NCBI GenBank assembly: GCA_902782795.1 | Contig: CACZOT010000122.1 | Span: 1 to 11,547, forward strand | Source: an uncultured Eubacteriales bacterium | GTDB taxonomy: Bacteria; Bacillota; Clostridia; Christensenellales; Aristaeellaceae | Direction: 5' to 3' | DNA length: 11,547 bases | In this document: piece after piece, positions 1 through 6,797 of the stretch | How the letters are laid out: every line of letters begins with the position of its first letter | How positions within the stretch are numbered: the stretch's first letter is position 1 | Translations under genes and position numbers: made by a program | The notes under the pieces: model-generated | Seen by the model: only the letters and a program-made list of their open reading frames with translations | Databases searched by the model: none | What the model was told of the DNA's origin: nothing

Positions 1-2
1 CG

Positions 3-602
3 CGCGCCTGGCTCGAGCCGGCGGTGATCCTCTTCGCGCTGGCCGTGTCCATCGTCATCAACATGGGCACCCATTTCATCTTCCCGGACGTCTCGTTCAT
101 CACTTTTGCCGTCAGCGCTATCCTGCAGCTGGCCCTCTCCATCGATTACGCCATCATGCTCCTGCACGCCTATAACGACCTGCGCGAGACGGAGCCCGAC
201 TCCCAAAGCGCCATGACAGGGGCGCTTTCGCAGTGCTTTATGCGCATCGCCTCCAGTGCGTTCACGACGGTCGCGGGGCTGCTTTCACTCCTGTTCATGA
301 GCTTCACTATCGGCTTCGATATCGGTCTGGCGCTCTCCAAGGGCATCGTCATCAGCATGCTCTCGGTCTTTTTGCTCATGCCCGCGGCGACTCTCCTGTG
401 CGAAAAGGGCCTGCGCCGCACGCGCCACAAGCCCCTGCGCCTGGGAGGCGAGCACCTGGCGGCCTTCATCTACCGCTTCCGCGCGCCGGTGGCCGCTCTT
501 CTTGTGCTGGCGGTGGCCTGCGGGTTCTGGCTGCAGAGCGGCAACCATACACTTTTACGGATTCCGGGCGCTCCGGCCAGAACACCGAAACAGCCGCCGT
601 AA
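3..602 (+). CDS. MMPL/RND-family transporter, N-terminal part (5' truncated, frameshifted at 3' end)
   Basis: This is the front part of a large inner-membrane exporter of the MMPL/RND superfamily; the gene begins before the window. The frame is open from base 3. It codes for several hydrophobic helices, and the RND-type membrane motif SIDYAIMLLHAY lies at 138-173. A cytoplasmic linker with RRTRHK follows, then another membrane helix ending in FWLQSGN near 545, where the second periplasmic/extracellular domain should begin. After about base 551 this frame yields only proline/arginine-rich residues and stops at 600-602, while the family-like sequence continues in the -1 frame. The stop is therefore caused by a frameshift. 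Such proteins export lipids, peptides or drugs using the proton gradient; the substrate cannot be told from sequence. No neighbour shares an obvious pathway with it. The family call is firm; whether the gene is functional is uncertain. Confidence 0.75.
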   Translation, partial: RAWLEPAVILFALAVSIVINMGTHFIFPDVSFITFAVSAILQLALSIDYAIMLLHAYNDLRETEPDSQSAMTGALSQCFMRIASSAFTTVAGLLSLLFMSFTIGFDIGLALSKGIVISMLSVFLLMPAATLLCEKGLRRTRHKPLRLGGEHLAAFIYRFRAPVAALLVLAVACGFWLQSGNHTLLRIPGAPARTPKQPP

Positions 603-1651
603 GCGCGGTTTTCGGCGAATCGAACCCGCTGGTGCTGCTCGTACCCGGCGGGGACACCGACGAGGACTTCGCCGCCCAGCGCGTCCTGGTGGAGGCGATC
701 CGCGCCATCCGCGTGGAGGGGGAGGAGCCCTTCGGGGAGATTGCCTCTATGGTGACGACCGGCGCGGACGCCCTCGTCTATTACGCAGCCGACGAGGTCG
801 CGCAAATGACGGGCATGCAGCCCCTGGCCGTGCGGGCCTTTTTCCTCCTGAACGGCTTCGGGGAAAGCGTGCGCGCCGACAGGCTCTTGGAAGCGGCGGG
901 CGTGATCGCCGCTGGAAACGAGCGCGTGCGTGAGCTGCGCGAGGCCCTGGAGACCGCGCGCGGCGCCTTCATGGGCCCGCGGTACGCGCGGTTCCTCATC
1001 GAGATGAACTTCGCCGCCGGGGACGATCGCGCCCGGCCGGCCATCGATGCTCTGCTCTCCGCCGCGCGCGAACACTGCGGCGAAGACGTGTACCTCACGG
1101 GCGTGGCTATGTCCAGCTATGATATCGGCGCGGCCTTCGAGGGGGACCTGGCCAAGGTGAACCTCATCACCTTCTTCGCCATCCTGCTGATCGTGGCGGC
1201 GTCTTTCCGCTCGCTGCCCCTGCCGCTCCTGATCGTCTTCGTCATCGAGGGGGCCATCTGGATCACCATGGGGATCTCCCGCCTGCAGGGCGCGCCGATC
1301 TTCTTCATGTCTTACCTCATCTGCGTCTCCATCCAGATGGGCGCGACCATCGATTACGGCATCCTCCTGAGCGACCAGTACCGCTCGCTGCGCAGGGCGG
1401 GGGAGAGTTCCCGGAAGGCCCTCGCAGAAGCTGTGCGCCGCGCTATGCCGACGATCCTCACCTCCGGCGTGATCCTCACCACCGCCGGAGCGATCATCGG
1501 GGTGCGCTGCAGCGTGTACTATATCTCGGCCATCGGGCTTCTGCTCTCGCGCGGAGCGGCGGTGTCGGTCGCGCTGGTGTTGACGCTGCTCCCGGCGCTC
1601 CTTGCGCTGGGTGACAGGTTCATTGCTGGCGGCGATTCGATTGTTCAATGA
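551..1651 (+). CDS. MMPL/RND-family transporter, C-terminal part (continues after a -1 frameshift)
   Basis: This is the back half of the same exporter, read in the -1 frame relative to the first half. It starts with TFTDSGRSGQNTETAAVSAV, continues through FGESNPLVLLVPGG (a typical start of an MMPL second external domain), and has a soluble domain of roughly 200 residues. The second membrane block follows from about base 1150 with FAILLIVAASFRSLPLPLL. The repeat of the RND membrane motif, SIQMGATIDYGILLSDQYRS, lies at 1328-1387, and the final helix ends VALVLTLLPALLALGD. The start given is only the point where family-like sequence resumes; I see no ribosome binding site or convincing start codon there. 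The frame happens to stay open upstream to 233, but that part is arginine/alanine-rich shadow sequence. Either the gene is a recent pseudogene or one base is missing from the assembly. No strong terminator follows the stop. Confidence 0.72.
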   Translation, partial: TFTDSGRSGQNTETAAVSAVFGESNPLVLLVPGGDTDEDFAAQRVLVEAIRAIRVEGEEPFGEIASMVTTGADALVYYAADEVAQMTGMQPLAVRAFFLLNGFGESVRADRLLEAAGVIAAGNERVRELREALETARGAFMGPRYARFLIEMNFAAGDDRARPAIDALLSAAREHCGEDVYLTGVAMSSYDIGAAFEGDLAKVNLITFFAILLIVAASFRSLPLPLLIVFVIEGAIWITMGISRLQGAPIFFMSYLICVSIQMGATIDYGILLSDQYRSLRRAGESSRKALAEAVRRAMPTILTSGVILTTAGAIIGVRCSVYYISAIGLLLSRGAAVSVALVLTLLPALLALGDRFIAGGDSIVQ

Positions 1652-1680
1652 TTTATCACATTACTACATTGAAGCTTAAA

Positions 1681-1710
1681 TTGACAATCAACTATAGGTT
1701 GCTGTATAAT
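1681..1710 (+). promoter_or_regulatory. Consensus sigma-70/sigma-A promoter of the peptide-importer operon
   Basis: A perfect -35 hexamer TTGACA (1681-1686) and a perfect -10 hexamer TATAAT (1705-1710) are separated by 18 bases, inside an AT-rich gap in otherwise GC-rich DNA. The expected transcription start is near 1716-1718, about 41 bases before the GTG start at 1758. Between the hexamers lies a short imperfect palindrome around CTATAG (1692-1697, flanked by CAAC at 1689-1692 and GTTG at 1698-1701). It could bind a repressor, but it is too short to claim as an operator. Confidence 0.88.
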
Positions 1711-1717
1711 AAATTGG

Positions 1718-1735
1718 TTCCGTTGTAAAACGGGA
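1718..1735 (+). promoter_or_regulatory. Leader hairpin with GUAA tetraloop at the predicted 5' mRNA end
   Basis: Bases 1718-1724 (TTCCGTT) pair with 1729-1735 (AACGGGA), giving 7 pairs including one G-U, closed by the loop GTAA, a GNRA-type tetraloop. It begins within one or two bases of the predicted transcription start. Structures at the extreme 5' end of mRNA are known to protect transcripts from 5'-end-dependent decay. A stabilising role for the binding-protein message is an inference. Confidence 0.45.
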
Positions 1736-1757
1736 AATATGACAGGAGGGATTATCT

Positions 1758-4154
1758 GTGAAAAAGACACTGGCCCTGCTTCTGGCGCTGTGCATGGTTC
1801 TCATGAGCTGCGTCGCGCTGGCCGACGACACGGAAGTGGCGTATGATACCTATACGTATCATGCCTACACTACCTCGCTCGGCAACTGCTGGAACCCCCA
1901 TACCTGGGAGACGAATGCTGAAGACGCTGTCAACAGCTACATCACTTCCCCCTTCGTTTCCATGCAGATTCTCGATTCCGAGAACGGCGTGTACCAGTGG
2001 ACCTATGAGATGGCCGAATCCGTGACCGACGTTACCGCCGATCATCAGGACGACCTGACCAAGTACCCCGTCACCCTGCAGGAGGGCAAGACCGCCGAGG
2101 ATACCACCGAGGGCTTCGTCTTTGAGATCAAGCTCAACGAGAAGGCCTGCTGGGAGAACGGCGAGCCCATCACTGCCGACACCTACATCGAGTCCATGAA
2201 GCTCCTCCTCGCTCCGGAGATGAAGAACTACCGCGCCAACCTGTACTACGCGGGTGAGTCCGCCGTCGCCGGCGGCGCCGAGTTCTACTTCCAGGGCGAT
2301 ATCGCCTACCTGCCCATCGGCATGGCCACCTCCGATTACCTCGCCAATGGCAGCGTCGATGATCTCTACATCGATTGCTGGGGCTTCTGGGGCGCCGAGG
2401 GCTATGTGGACGCCGAAGGCAACGAAGTGCCGCAGTATGTGTCCGTGTCTGACGAAGTCGCCTACAGCGCCGACGGCGCCGGTGACGACGAGTTCAGCGG
2501 CAAGGGCCTCTACGACGAGTACTTCGCTCCGGGCGCGCCCTACGAGTCTTACGCCGCGGATTACGTTTGCAACACCCAGGCCTACGAGGACAACGTGGAT
2601 TACGATGCGACCGTCGGCTGCTACAAGGTCGATGATTACACCATCCGCTACGTCAACGCCACCTACATCGATTTCAACTACTTCCTCACCTCTCTGACCT
2701 CCACCTGGCTGGTCTACGAGCCGCTCTACACCGCTGGCCTGGATACCTCCGGCTCTCTGGTGACGACCGACTACTGCACCAGCAAGGAGACCACCATGGC
2801 CTATGGCCCGTACCGCATCGAGAGCCTCCAGGAAGGCAAGCAGATCGTGTACGTGCAGAACGAGAACTGGTACGGCTATGAGAAGCAGGAAGACGGCAGC
2901 CTCCTGTCCATCACCCCGTACGAGGTCGACGGCGAGCAGATCCAGCGCTACCAGACGACCAGCGTCGTCGTGGACGTGATGGACAACGCGGCCGCCAAGC
3001 AGGCCTTCCTCAAGGGCGAGCTCACCAGCTGGACCCCCGAGGCGGACGATCTGCTGACCTACGCCACCTCCGACCAGCTCTACAAGGTCGACGAGACCTA
3101 CACCATGTCCTTCTTCTTCAACACCAACCTTGATATGCTCAAGGCCATGGACGAGAGCAAGGGCAACACCAACAGCGTTGTGCTGAGCAACTACACCTTC
3201 CGCCGCGCCATGTCTCTGGCCATCGACCGCGCCGAGTACGTGACCGCCACCGAAGGCTACAAGCCCGCCTACGCCATCATGAACAACCTCTACTTCTACG
3301 ATGTGTACAACGATCCGACCTCCTCTTACCGCAACAGCGACGAGGCCATGGAAGCGATCGTCAACCTGTACGAAGTCGAGTACGGCGAGGGCACGCCCTA
3401 CGCGACCCTGCGCGACGCGTACCTCTCCATCAACGGCTACAACCTGACCGAGGCGAAGGAGCTCTTCACGCAGGCCTGCACCGAGCTCGTGGCTGACGGC
3501 CTCTACACCGAGGGCGATCCGATCCACGTCCGCATCGGCTGGGCCAAGGGCGCTCTCCAGGCTTCCGACACCAAGGTTGTCGAGATCCTGAACAAGCAGC
3601 TGAACACCGCTCTCGAAGGCACCGGTTTCGGCGCGATCGAGCTCGAGCCCATCGGCAACATCAACAACCGTTATGACGCTGTCCCGGCTGGCGAGTACGC
3701 CATCGGTTACGGCGCCTGGGGCGGCGCGGCCTTCTATCCGTTCCGCAACTTCCAGGTCTACTGCGATCCGGAGCAGTACTCCATCAACGAGGCTGCTGAC
3801 TGGGATCCCACCACTGAGACCCTCACCATCAGCATCGACGGCGAAGACGTGACCATGACCTGGCAGGCCTGGTCTCGCGCCATGATCGGCTCCGGCCCCT
3901 ACTCCGCTGCTGATTTCGAGACCAAGCTCCACATCACCGCCGTGATGGAAGAAGAGTACCTCAAGAAGTTCTACCGCATCCCGCTGGCTGGCACCACCAG
4001 CTGCGAGCTGCTCGCGTACCAGGTGAGCTACTACACCGAAGACTACAACATCATGTACGGCTTCGGCGGCCTGGAGCTCATGAGCTACAACTACACGGAC
4101 GCCGAGTGGGCCGAGTATGTGGCCGAAGAAGGCGGCGTGCTGAGCTACGAATAA
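1758..4154 (+). CDS. Extracellular solute-binding protein family 5, probable oligopeptide-binding protein (798 aa)
   Basis: This is the substrate receptor of the importer encoded downstream and acts outside the membrane. The GTG start is chosen because AGGAGGG (1744-1750) sits 7 bases upstream and the product begins with a signal peptide (MKKTLALLLALCMVL). The next residues, MSCVALADD, fit either a weak lipobox (LMSC, Cys18) or signal peptidase I cleavage after ALA (residue 22). Family-5 marks are FEIKLNEKACWENGEPITAD (residues 122-141), matching the 'F.L..g..W.DG.p.TA.D' block, and FRRAMSLAIDR (481-491), matching 'vR.Als.aiDR'. The mature protein is rich in Tyr, Asp and Glu. At 798 residues it is some 200 longer than the usual 500-600. 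It is the first gene of the operon, and a hairpin after it probably gives it higher expression than the permeases. Peptide is the likely ligand; another solute is possible. Confidence 0.9.
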   Translation: MKKTLALLLALCMVLMSCVALADDTEVAYDTYTYHAYTTSLGNCWNPHTWETNAEDAVNSYITSPFVSMQILDSENGVYQWTYEMAESVTDVTADHQDDLTKYPVTLQEGKTAEDTTEGFVFEIKLNEKACWENGEPITADTYIESMKLLLAPEMKNYRANLYYAGESAVAGGAEFYFQGDIAYLPIGMATSDYLANGSVDDLYIDCWGFWGAEGYVDAEGNEVPQYVSVSDEVAYSADGAGDDEFSGKGLYDEYFAPGAPYESYAADYVCNTQAYEDNVDYDATVGCYKVDDYTIRYVNATYIDFNYFLTSLTSTWLVYEPLYTAGLDTSGSLVTTDYCTSKETTMAYGPYRIESLQEGKQIVYVQNENWYGYEKQEDGSLLSITPYEVDGEQIQRYQTTSVVVDVMDNAAAKQAFLKGELTSWTPEADDLLTYATSDQLYKVDETYTMSFFFNTNLDMLKAMDESKGNTNSVVLSNYTFRRAMSLAIDRAEYVTATEGYKPAYAIMNNLYFYDVYNDPTSSYRNSDEAMEAIVNLYEVEYGEGTPYATLRDAYLSINGYNLTEAKELFTQACTELVADGLYTEGDPIHVRIGWAKGALQASDTKVVEILNKQLNTALEGTGFGAIELEPIGNINNRYDAVPAGEYAIGYGAWGGAAFYPFRNFQVYCDPEQYSINEAADWDPTTETLTISIDGEDVTMTWQAWSRAMIGSGPYSAADFETKLHITAVMEEEYLKKFYRIPLAGTTSCELLAYQVSYYTEDYNIMYGFGGLELMSYNYTDAEWAEYVAEEGGVLSYE

Positions 4155-4163
4155 GTAAGCTCT

Positions 4164-4193
4164 TGCCCTGCCCCCGCGTTTGAGGGCAGGGCA
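4164..4193 (+). repeat. First hairpin of a tandem pair after the binding-protein gene
   Basis: TGCCCTGCCC (4164-4173) and GGGCAGGGCA (4184-4193) are a perfect 10-bp inverted repeat around a 10-base loop, starting 9 bases after the stop codon. It has no T run of its own. Its right arm shares the 9-base word GGCAGGGCA with 4202-4210 inside the next hairpin. The left arm (4164-4172) can therefore pair with either copy, so two competing folds are possible. It may shield the 3' end of the binding-protein mRNA. Confidence 0.7.
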
Positions 4194-4194
4194 G

Positions 4195-4232
4195 CCATGG
4201 AGGCAGGGCACAACCTCTGCCTCCATGGTTTT
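4195..4232 (+). terminator. Probable partial intrinsic terminator inside the operon
   Basis: CCATGGAGGCAG (4195-4206) pairs perfectly with CTGCCTCCATGG (4217-4228). Two more inner pairs (one G-U) leave a 6-base loop. TTTT (4229-4232) follows and then TGTG, so the T run is short. The strong stem with a weak T run suggests leaky termination. That would leave abundant binding-protein mRNA with partial readthrough into the permease genes, a common arrangement in ABC importer operons. No promoter-like sequence is seen between this hairpin and the ATG at 4268, which supports readthrough. Confidence 0.65.
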
Positions 4233-4267
4233 GTGTGATGTGAGAAACCGGAAGGAGAAGCACTCTC

Positions 4268-5227
4268 ATGACGAAGTATGTGCTCAAGCGCGTGCTGCTG
4301 ATGTTCTTCACGTTCATGGTCATCATGACCATCGAATTCGTGCTCGTCCGTCTGCTTCCGCGCGAACTGCCCACCGATAAGACCCAGGCTGCGGCGATCG
4401 CCTCCCGCTGGGAAGCGCTCGGCTATAATGAACCTATCATGACGCAGTTCGGGATCTACCTGAAGAATATCGTCACCAAGTGGGATTTCGGCACATCCTG
4501 GTACATCGCCTTCCGCAAGCCTGCGTGGGACGTGCTCATCGACAGGCTTCTGCCGACGGTGCTCGTCAACCTGTATTCGCTGGTCTTCTCCATCCCGATC
4601 GGCATACTGCTGGGCATTTACGCGGCGATCCGCAAAAACAAATGGCAGGACAGCTTCATCAGCACGATGGTCATGCTGTTCGTGTCCATCCCCAGTTACG
4701 TGTATGCCTTCCTCGTCCAGTATTTCCTCTACTTTAAGCTGGGCTGGCTGCCGCTGCAGGTATATTCCCTCGCGGACGCCGGCGGGAGCTGGTTCTCCGG
4801 CAAGATGTTCTACAGCATGATCGCGCCGGTGCTGGCCCTGTCCTTCGGCGAGATCGCCGGCCTGTGCCGCTTCACCCGCGCGGAGCTGACGGAAACGCTG
4901 ACTTCCGATTACATGCTCCTCGCGCGTACCAAGGGCCTCTCCCGTGCGCAGGCCACCACGCGCCACGCCCTGCGCAACGCCATGGTGCCCATCCTGCCGA
5001 TGCTGATCTCCAGCTTTATCGGCATCCTGGGCGGCTCCATGATCATCGAGCAGATCTTCTCCATTCCCGGCGTTGGTCAGCTCTATCTGAAATCGATCCA
5101 GCTCTTTGATTACGACGTGTTCATGATGGACGGCGTCTTCTACACCTTCATCGGCCTGCTGGCCGGCATCGTCGTGGATATCAGCTACGGCTTCATCGAT
5201 CCGCGGATCAGAATGGGGGAGAGGTAA
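4268..5227 (+). CDS. oppB: Peptide ABC transporter permease, OppB/DppB type
   Basis: One of the two channel subunits of the importer, in the cell membrane. The 319-residue length is normal for the family. It has an N-terminal helix (about 8-30), then the typical FGTSW segment (74-78) before helix 2 (100-122), and further helices near 130-157, 180-198, 243-262 and 289-308. The EAA coupling loop, which docks on an ATPase, is DYMLLARTKGLSRAQ (214-228) followed by HALRNAMVPILP (233-244). The end, FIDPRIRMGE (309-318), is a family hallmark. AAGGAG (4252-4257) lies 10 bases before the ATG. It sits 113 bases after the binding-protein gene, separated by tandem hairpins, and one base before the second permease gene. 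The gene symbol is a family-level label; peptide transport is inferred from the family and the operon order. Confidence 0.93.
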   Translation: MTKYVLKRVLLMFFTFMVIMTIEFVLVRLLPRELPTDKTQAAAIASRWEALGYNEPIMTQFGIYLKNIVTKWDFGTSWYIAFRKPAWDVLIDRLLPTVLVNLYSLVFSIPIGILLGIYAAIRKNKWQDSFISTMVMLFVSIPSYVYAFLVQYFLYFKLGWLPLQVYSLADAGGSWFSGKMFYSMIAPVLALSFGEIAGLCRFTRAELTETLTSDYMLLARTKGLSRAQATTRHALRNAMVPILPMLISSFIGILGGSMIIEQIFSIPGVGQLYLKSIQLFDYDVFMMDGVFYTFIGLLAGIVVDISYGFIDPRIRMGER

Positions 5228-5228
5228 T

Positions 5229-6794
5229 ATGAGCGAGAAGATTCCATCCATCCCCAGGGAAAAATTCTCCTTCGTGCATGAAGGAGAACGGCTGCACGAT
5301 AAGCAGTTCGACGATAAGCCGATCAGCTATTTCAAGGACGCGTGGATCCGCTTCCGCAAGAACCACGCTTCCGTTGTCGCGACGGTGATCATCGCGCTGA
5401 TCATCCTGTTCGCGTTCCTCATGCCCCTGCTGAACACCCGCTACAACGCGCGCTTCATGGATCCGTACTACGCCAAAAAAGCGCCGCGCAGCCTCGCTTT
5501 GCGTCCCCTGGGCATCGCCGACGGCGGCCAGTCTCGCGCCTTCAGCGAGAAGGGCCTCGTGCGCGCGGTGGCCATCGGCATCGCCGCGGAGGATTGGGAC
5601 GCCCACGGCGCTACCCTCGAGGAGGGCCTGGAGAGCTATTATCAGCCCATGCTGAAGATCGGCGATCCGGTGGAAAAGCGCGCCGGCAAAAACATCACCC
5701 GCAACTATACCGGCCGCATCGACGTGTATCTGGAGACGGGCTTCCTCTACCAGAGCGTCATGCAGGCGGAGTATGACAACATCCGCGCCTGGGAAGAGGA
5801 GACAGGCAAGCACGTCCTCTATCCGCTGATCGAGGACAATAACTACAACGCCGATCCTCAGGACGCCAACAACTGGTACAAGACGAAAAAGAGCGTCCCG
5901 GTTTCCACCCGCGAGGGCGGCAAGGCCAAGGAGCTTTCCTACGAGCCCGGCCTCGTCCTGGAAGACAACTACAAGCGCGACGCTGATGGCAACCCCATTT
6001 ACTACGAATTCACCGGCGGCGGATCGCTCGCGACGGCGCAGTACAAGGTCCGCGTGCTGTACTATAATTACTACATCTACAAAAACGGCTTCGAGCCGGA
6101 CTATATCCTCGGCACTGACAGCCAGGGCTACGATCTGGCCCTGCGCATGGCGGGCGGCATCCGCTTGAGCCTGCTCGTGGCTGTGTGCGTCTCCGTGATC
6201 AACTTCATCCTCGGCGCCATGTACGGCGCGGTCGAGGGCTATTACGGCGGCTGGGTCGATATGACGCTGGAGCGCATCAGCGATATCCTCGCCGACGTGC
6301 CATTCATCATCGTGGCGACCCTGTTCCAGATCCACCTGGCCTCGAAGCTCGGCGCGGTCCCGTGCCTGCTGTTCGCGTATATCGTCACAGGCTGGATCGG
6401 CACGGCTTCGCGCGTGCGCACGCAGTTCTACCGCTTCAAGAACCAGGAATACGTCATGGCTGCCCGCACCCTCGGCGCGCGCGACAGGCGCATCATCTGG
6501 AAGCACATCTTCCCGAACTCTCTGGGCACCATCATCACCTCCTGCGCTTTGGTCATCCCTGGCGTCATCAACTCCGAATCGATGCTCTCGTTCCTGGGTA
6601 TCGTCAAGCTCGGCTCCGCGGCGACCACCTCTCTTGGCACGCTGCTGGCCGACGCAGCGAGCATCTGGACGAACTATCCGCACCTGATGATCTGCCCGGC
6701 GGTGGTGCTTTCGCTTCTGATGATCTGCTTCAACCTGTTCGGCAACGGACTGCGCGATGCGTTCAACCCGTCTCTGCGCGGCGTGGAGGAATAA
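5229..6794 (+). CDS. oppC: Peptide ABC transporter permease, OppC/DppC type, with a large external insertion
   Basis: The second channel subunit, 521 residues against about 280-320 in typical relatives. The N-terminal cytoplasmic segment contains AWIRFRKNHASV (38-49), then helix 1 (about 48-68). Residues 70 to about 292 are an extra hydrophilic domain rich in Tyr, Asp, Asn and Lys, which by the family topology lies outside the cell. The family core resumes at GTDSQGYDLALRMAGG (295-310). The usual GRD reads GYD here, and the usual Ser before Arg306 is Leu. Core helices start at about 313, and the EAA loop is YVMAARTLGARDRRIIWKHI (408-427). The C-terminus FNPSLRG (512-518) is typical. Its Shine-Dalgarno (GGGGGAGAGG, 5215-5224) lies inside the end of oppB, one base separates the genes, and translation is probably coupled. 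The insertion may help dock or retain the binding protein (inference). Confidence 0.92.
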   Translation: MSEKIPSIPREKFSFVHEGERLHDKQFDDKPISYFKDAWIRFRKNHASVVATVIIALIILFAFLMPLLNTRYNARFMDPYYAKKAPRSLALRPLGIADGGQSRAFSEKGLVRAVAIGIAAEDWDAHGATLEEGLESYYQPMLKIGDPVEKRAGKNITRNYTGRIDVYLETGFLYQSVMQAEYDNIRAWEEETGKHVLYPLIEDNNYNADPQDANNWYKTKKSVPVSTREGGKAKELSYEPGLVLEDNYKRDADGNPIYYEFTGGGSLATAQYKVRVLYYNYYIYKNGFEPDYILGTDSQGYDLALRMAGGIRLSLLVAVCVSVINFILGAMYGAVEGYYGGWVDMTLERISDILADVPFIIVATLFQIHLASKLGAVPCLLFAYIVTGWIGTASRVRTQFYRFKNQEYVMAARTLGARDRRIIWKHIFPNSLGTIITSCALVIPGVINSESMLSFLGIVKLGSAATTSLGTLLADAASIWTNYPHLMICPAVVLSLLMICFNLFGNGLRDAFNPSLRGVEE

Positions 6795-6797
6795 ACG

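Noticed and set aside
233..550. Upstream extension of the second MMPL frame to an ATG at 233
   Set aside because: The translated part is Arg/Ala/His-rich and overlaps the real membrane helices coded in the other frame. It is open by chance and only the part after about 551 is family-like.
549..560. Programmed -1 frameshift site in the MMPL gene
   Set aside because: The codons CTT TTA do not form a slippery heptamer and I saw no clear stimulatory structure. A mutation or sequencing error is simpler.
1644..1673. 7-bp inverted repeat (TTCAATG / CATTGAA) overlapping the MMPL stop, as a terminator
   Set aside because: The stem is AT-rich with a 16-base loop and no T run follows. It is too weak to call.
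1752..4226. 824-codon open frame on the - strand opposite the binding-protein gene
   Set aside because: The + strand protein has a signal peptide, ribosome binding site and family motifs. The antisense product is a Val/Gly/Asp/His-rich string of the kind produced by strong C/G-ending codon bias.
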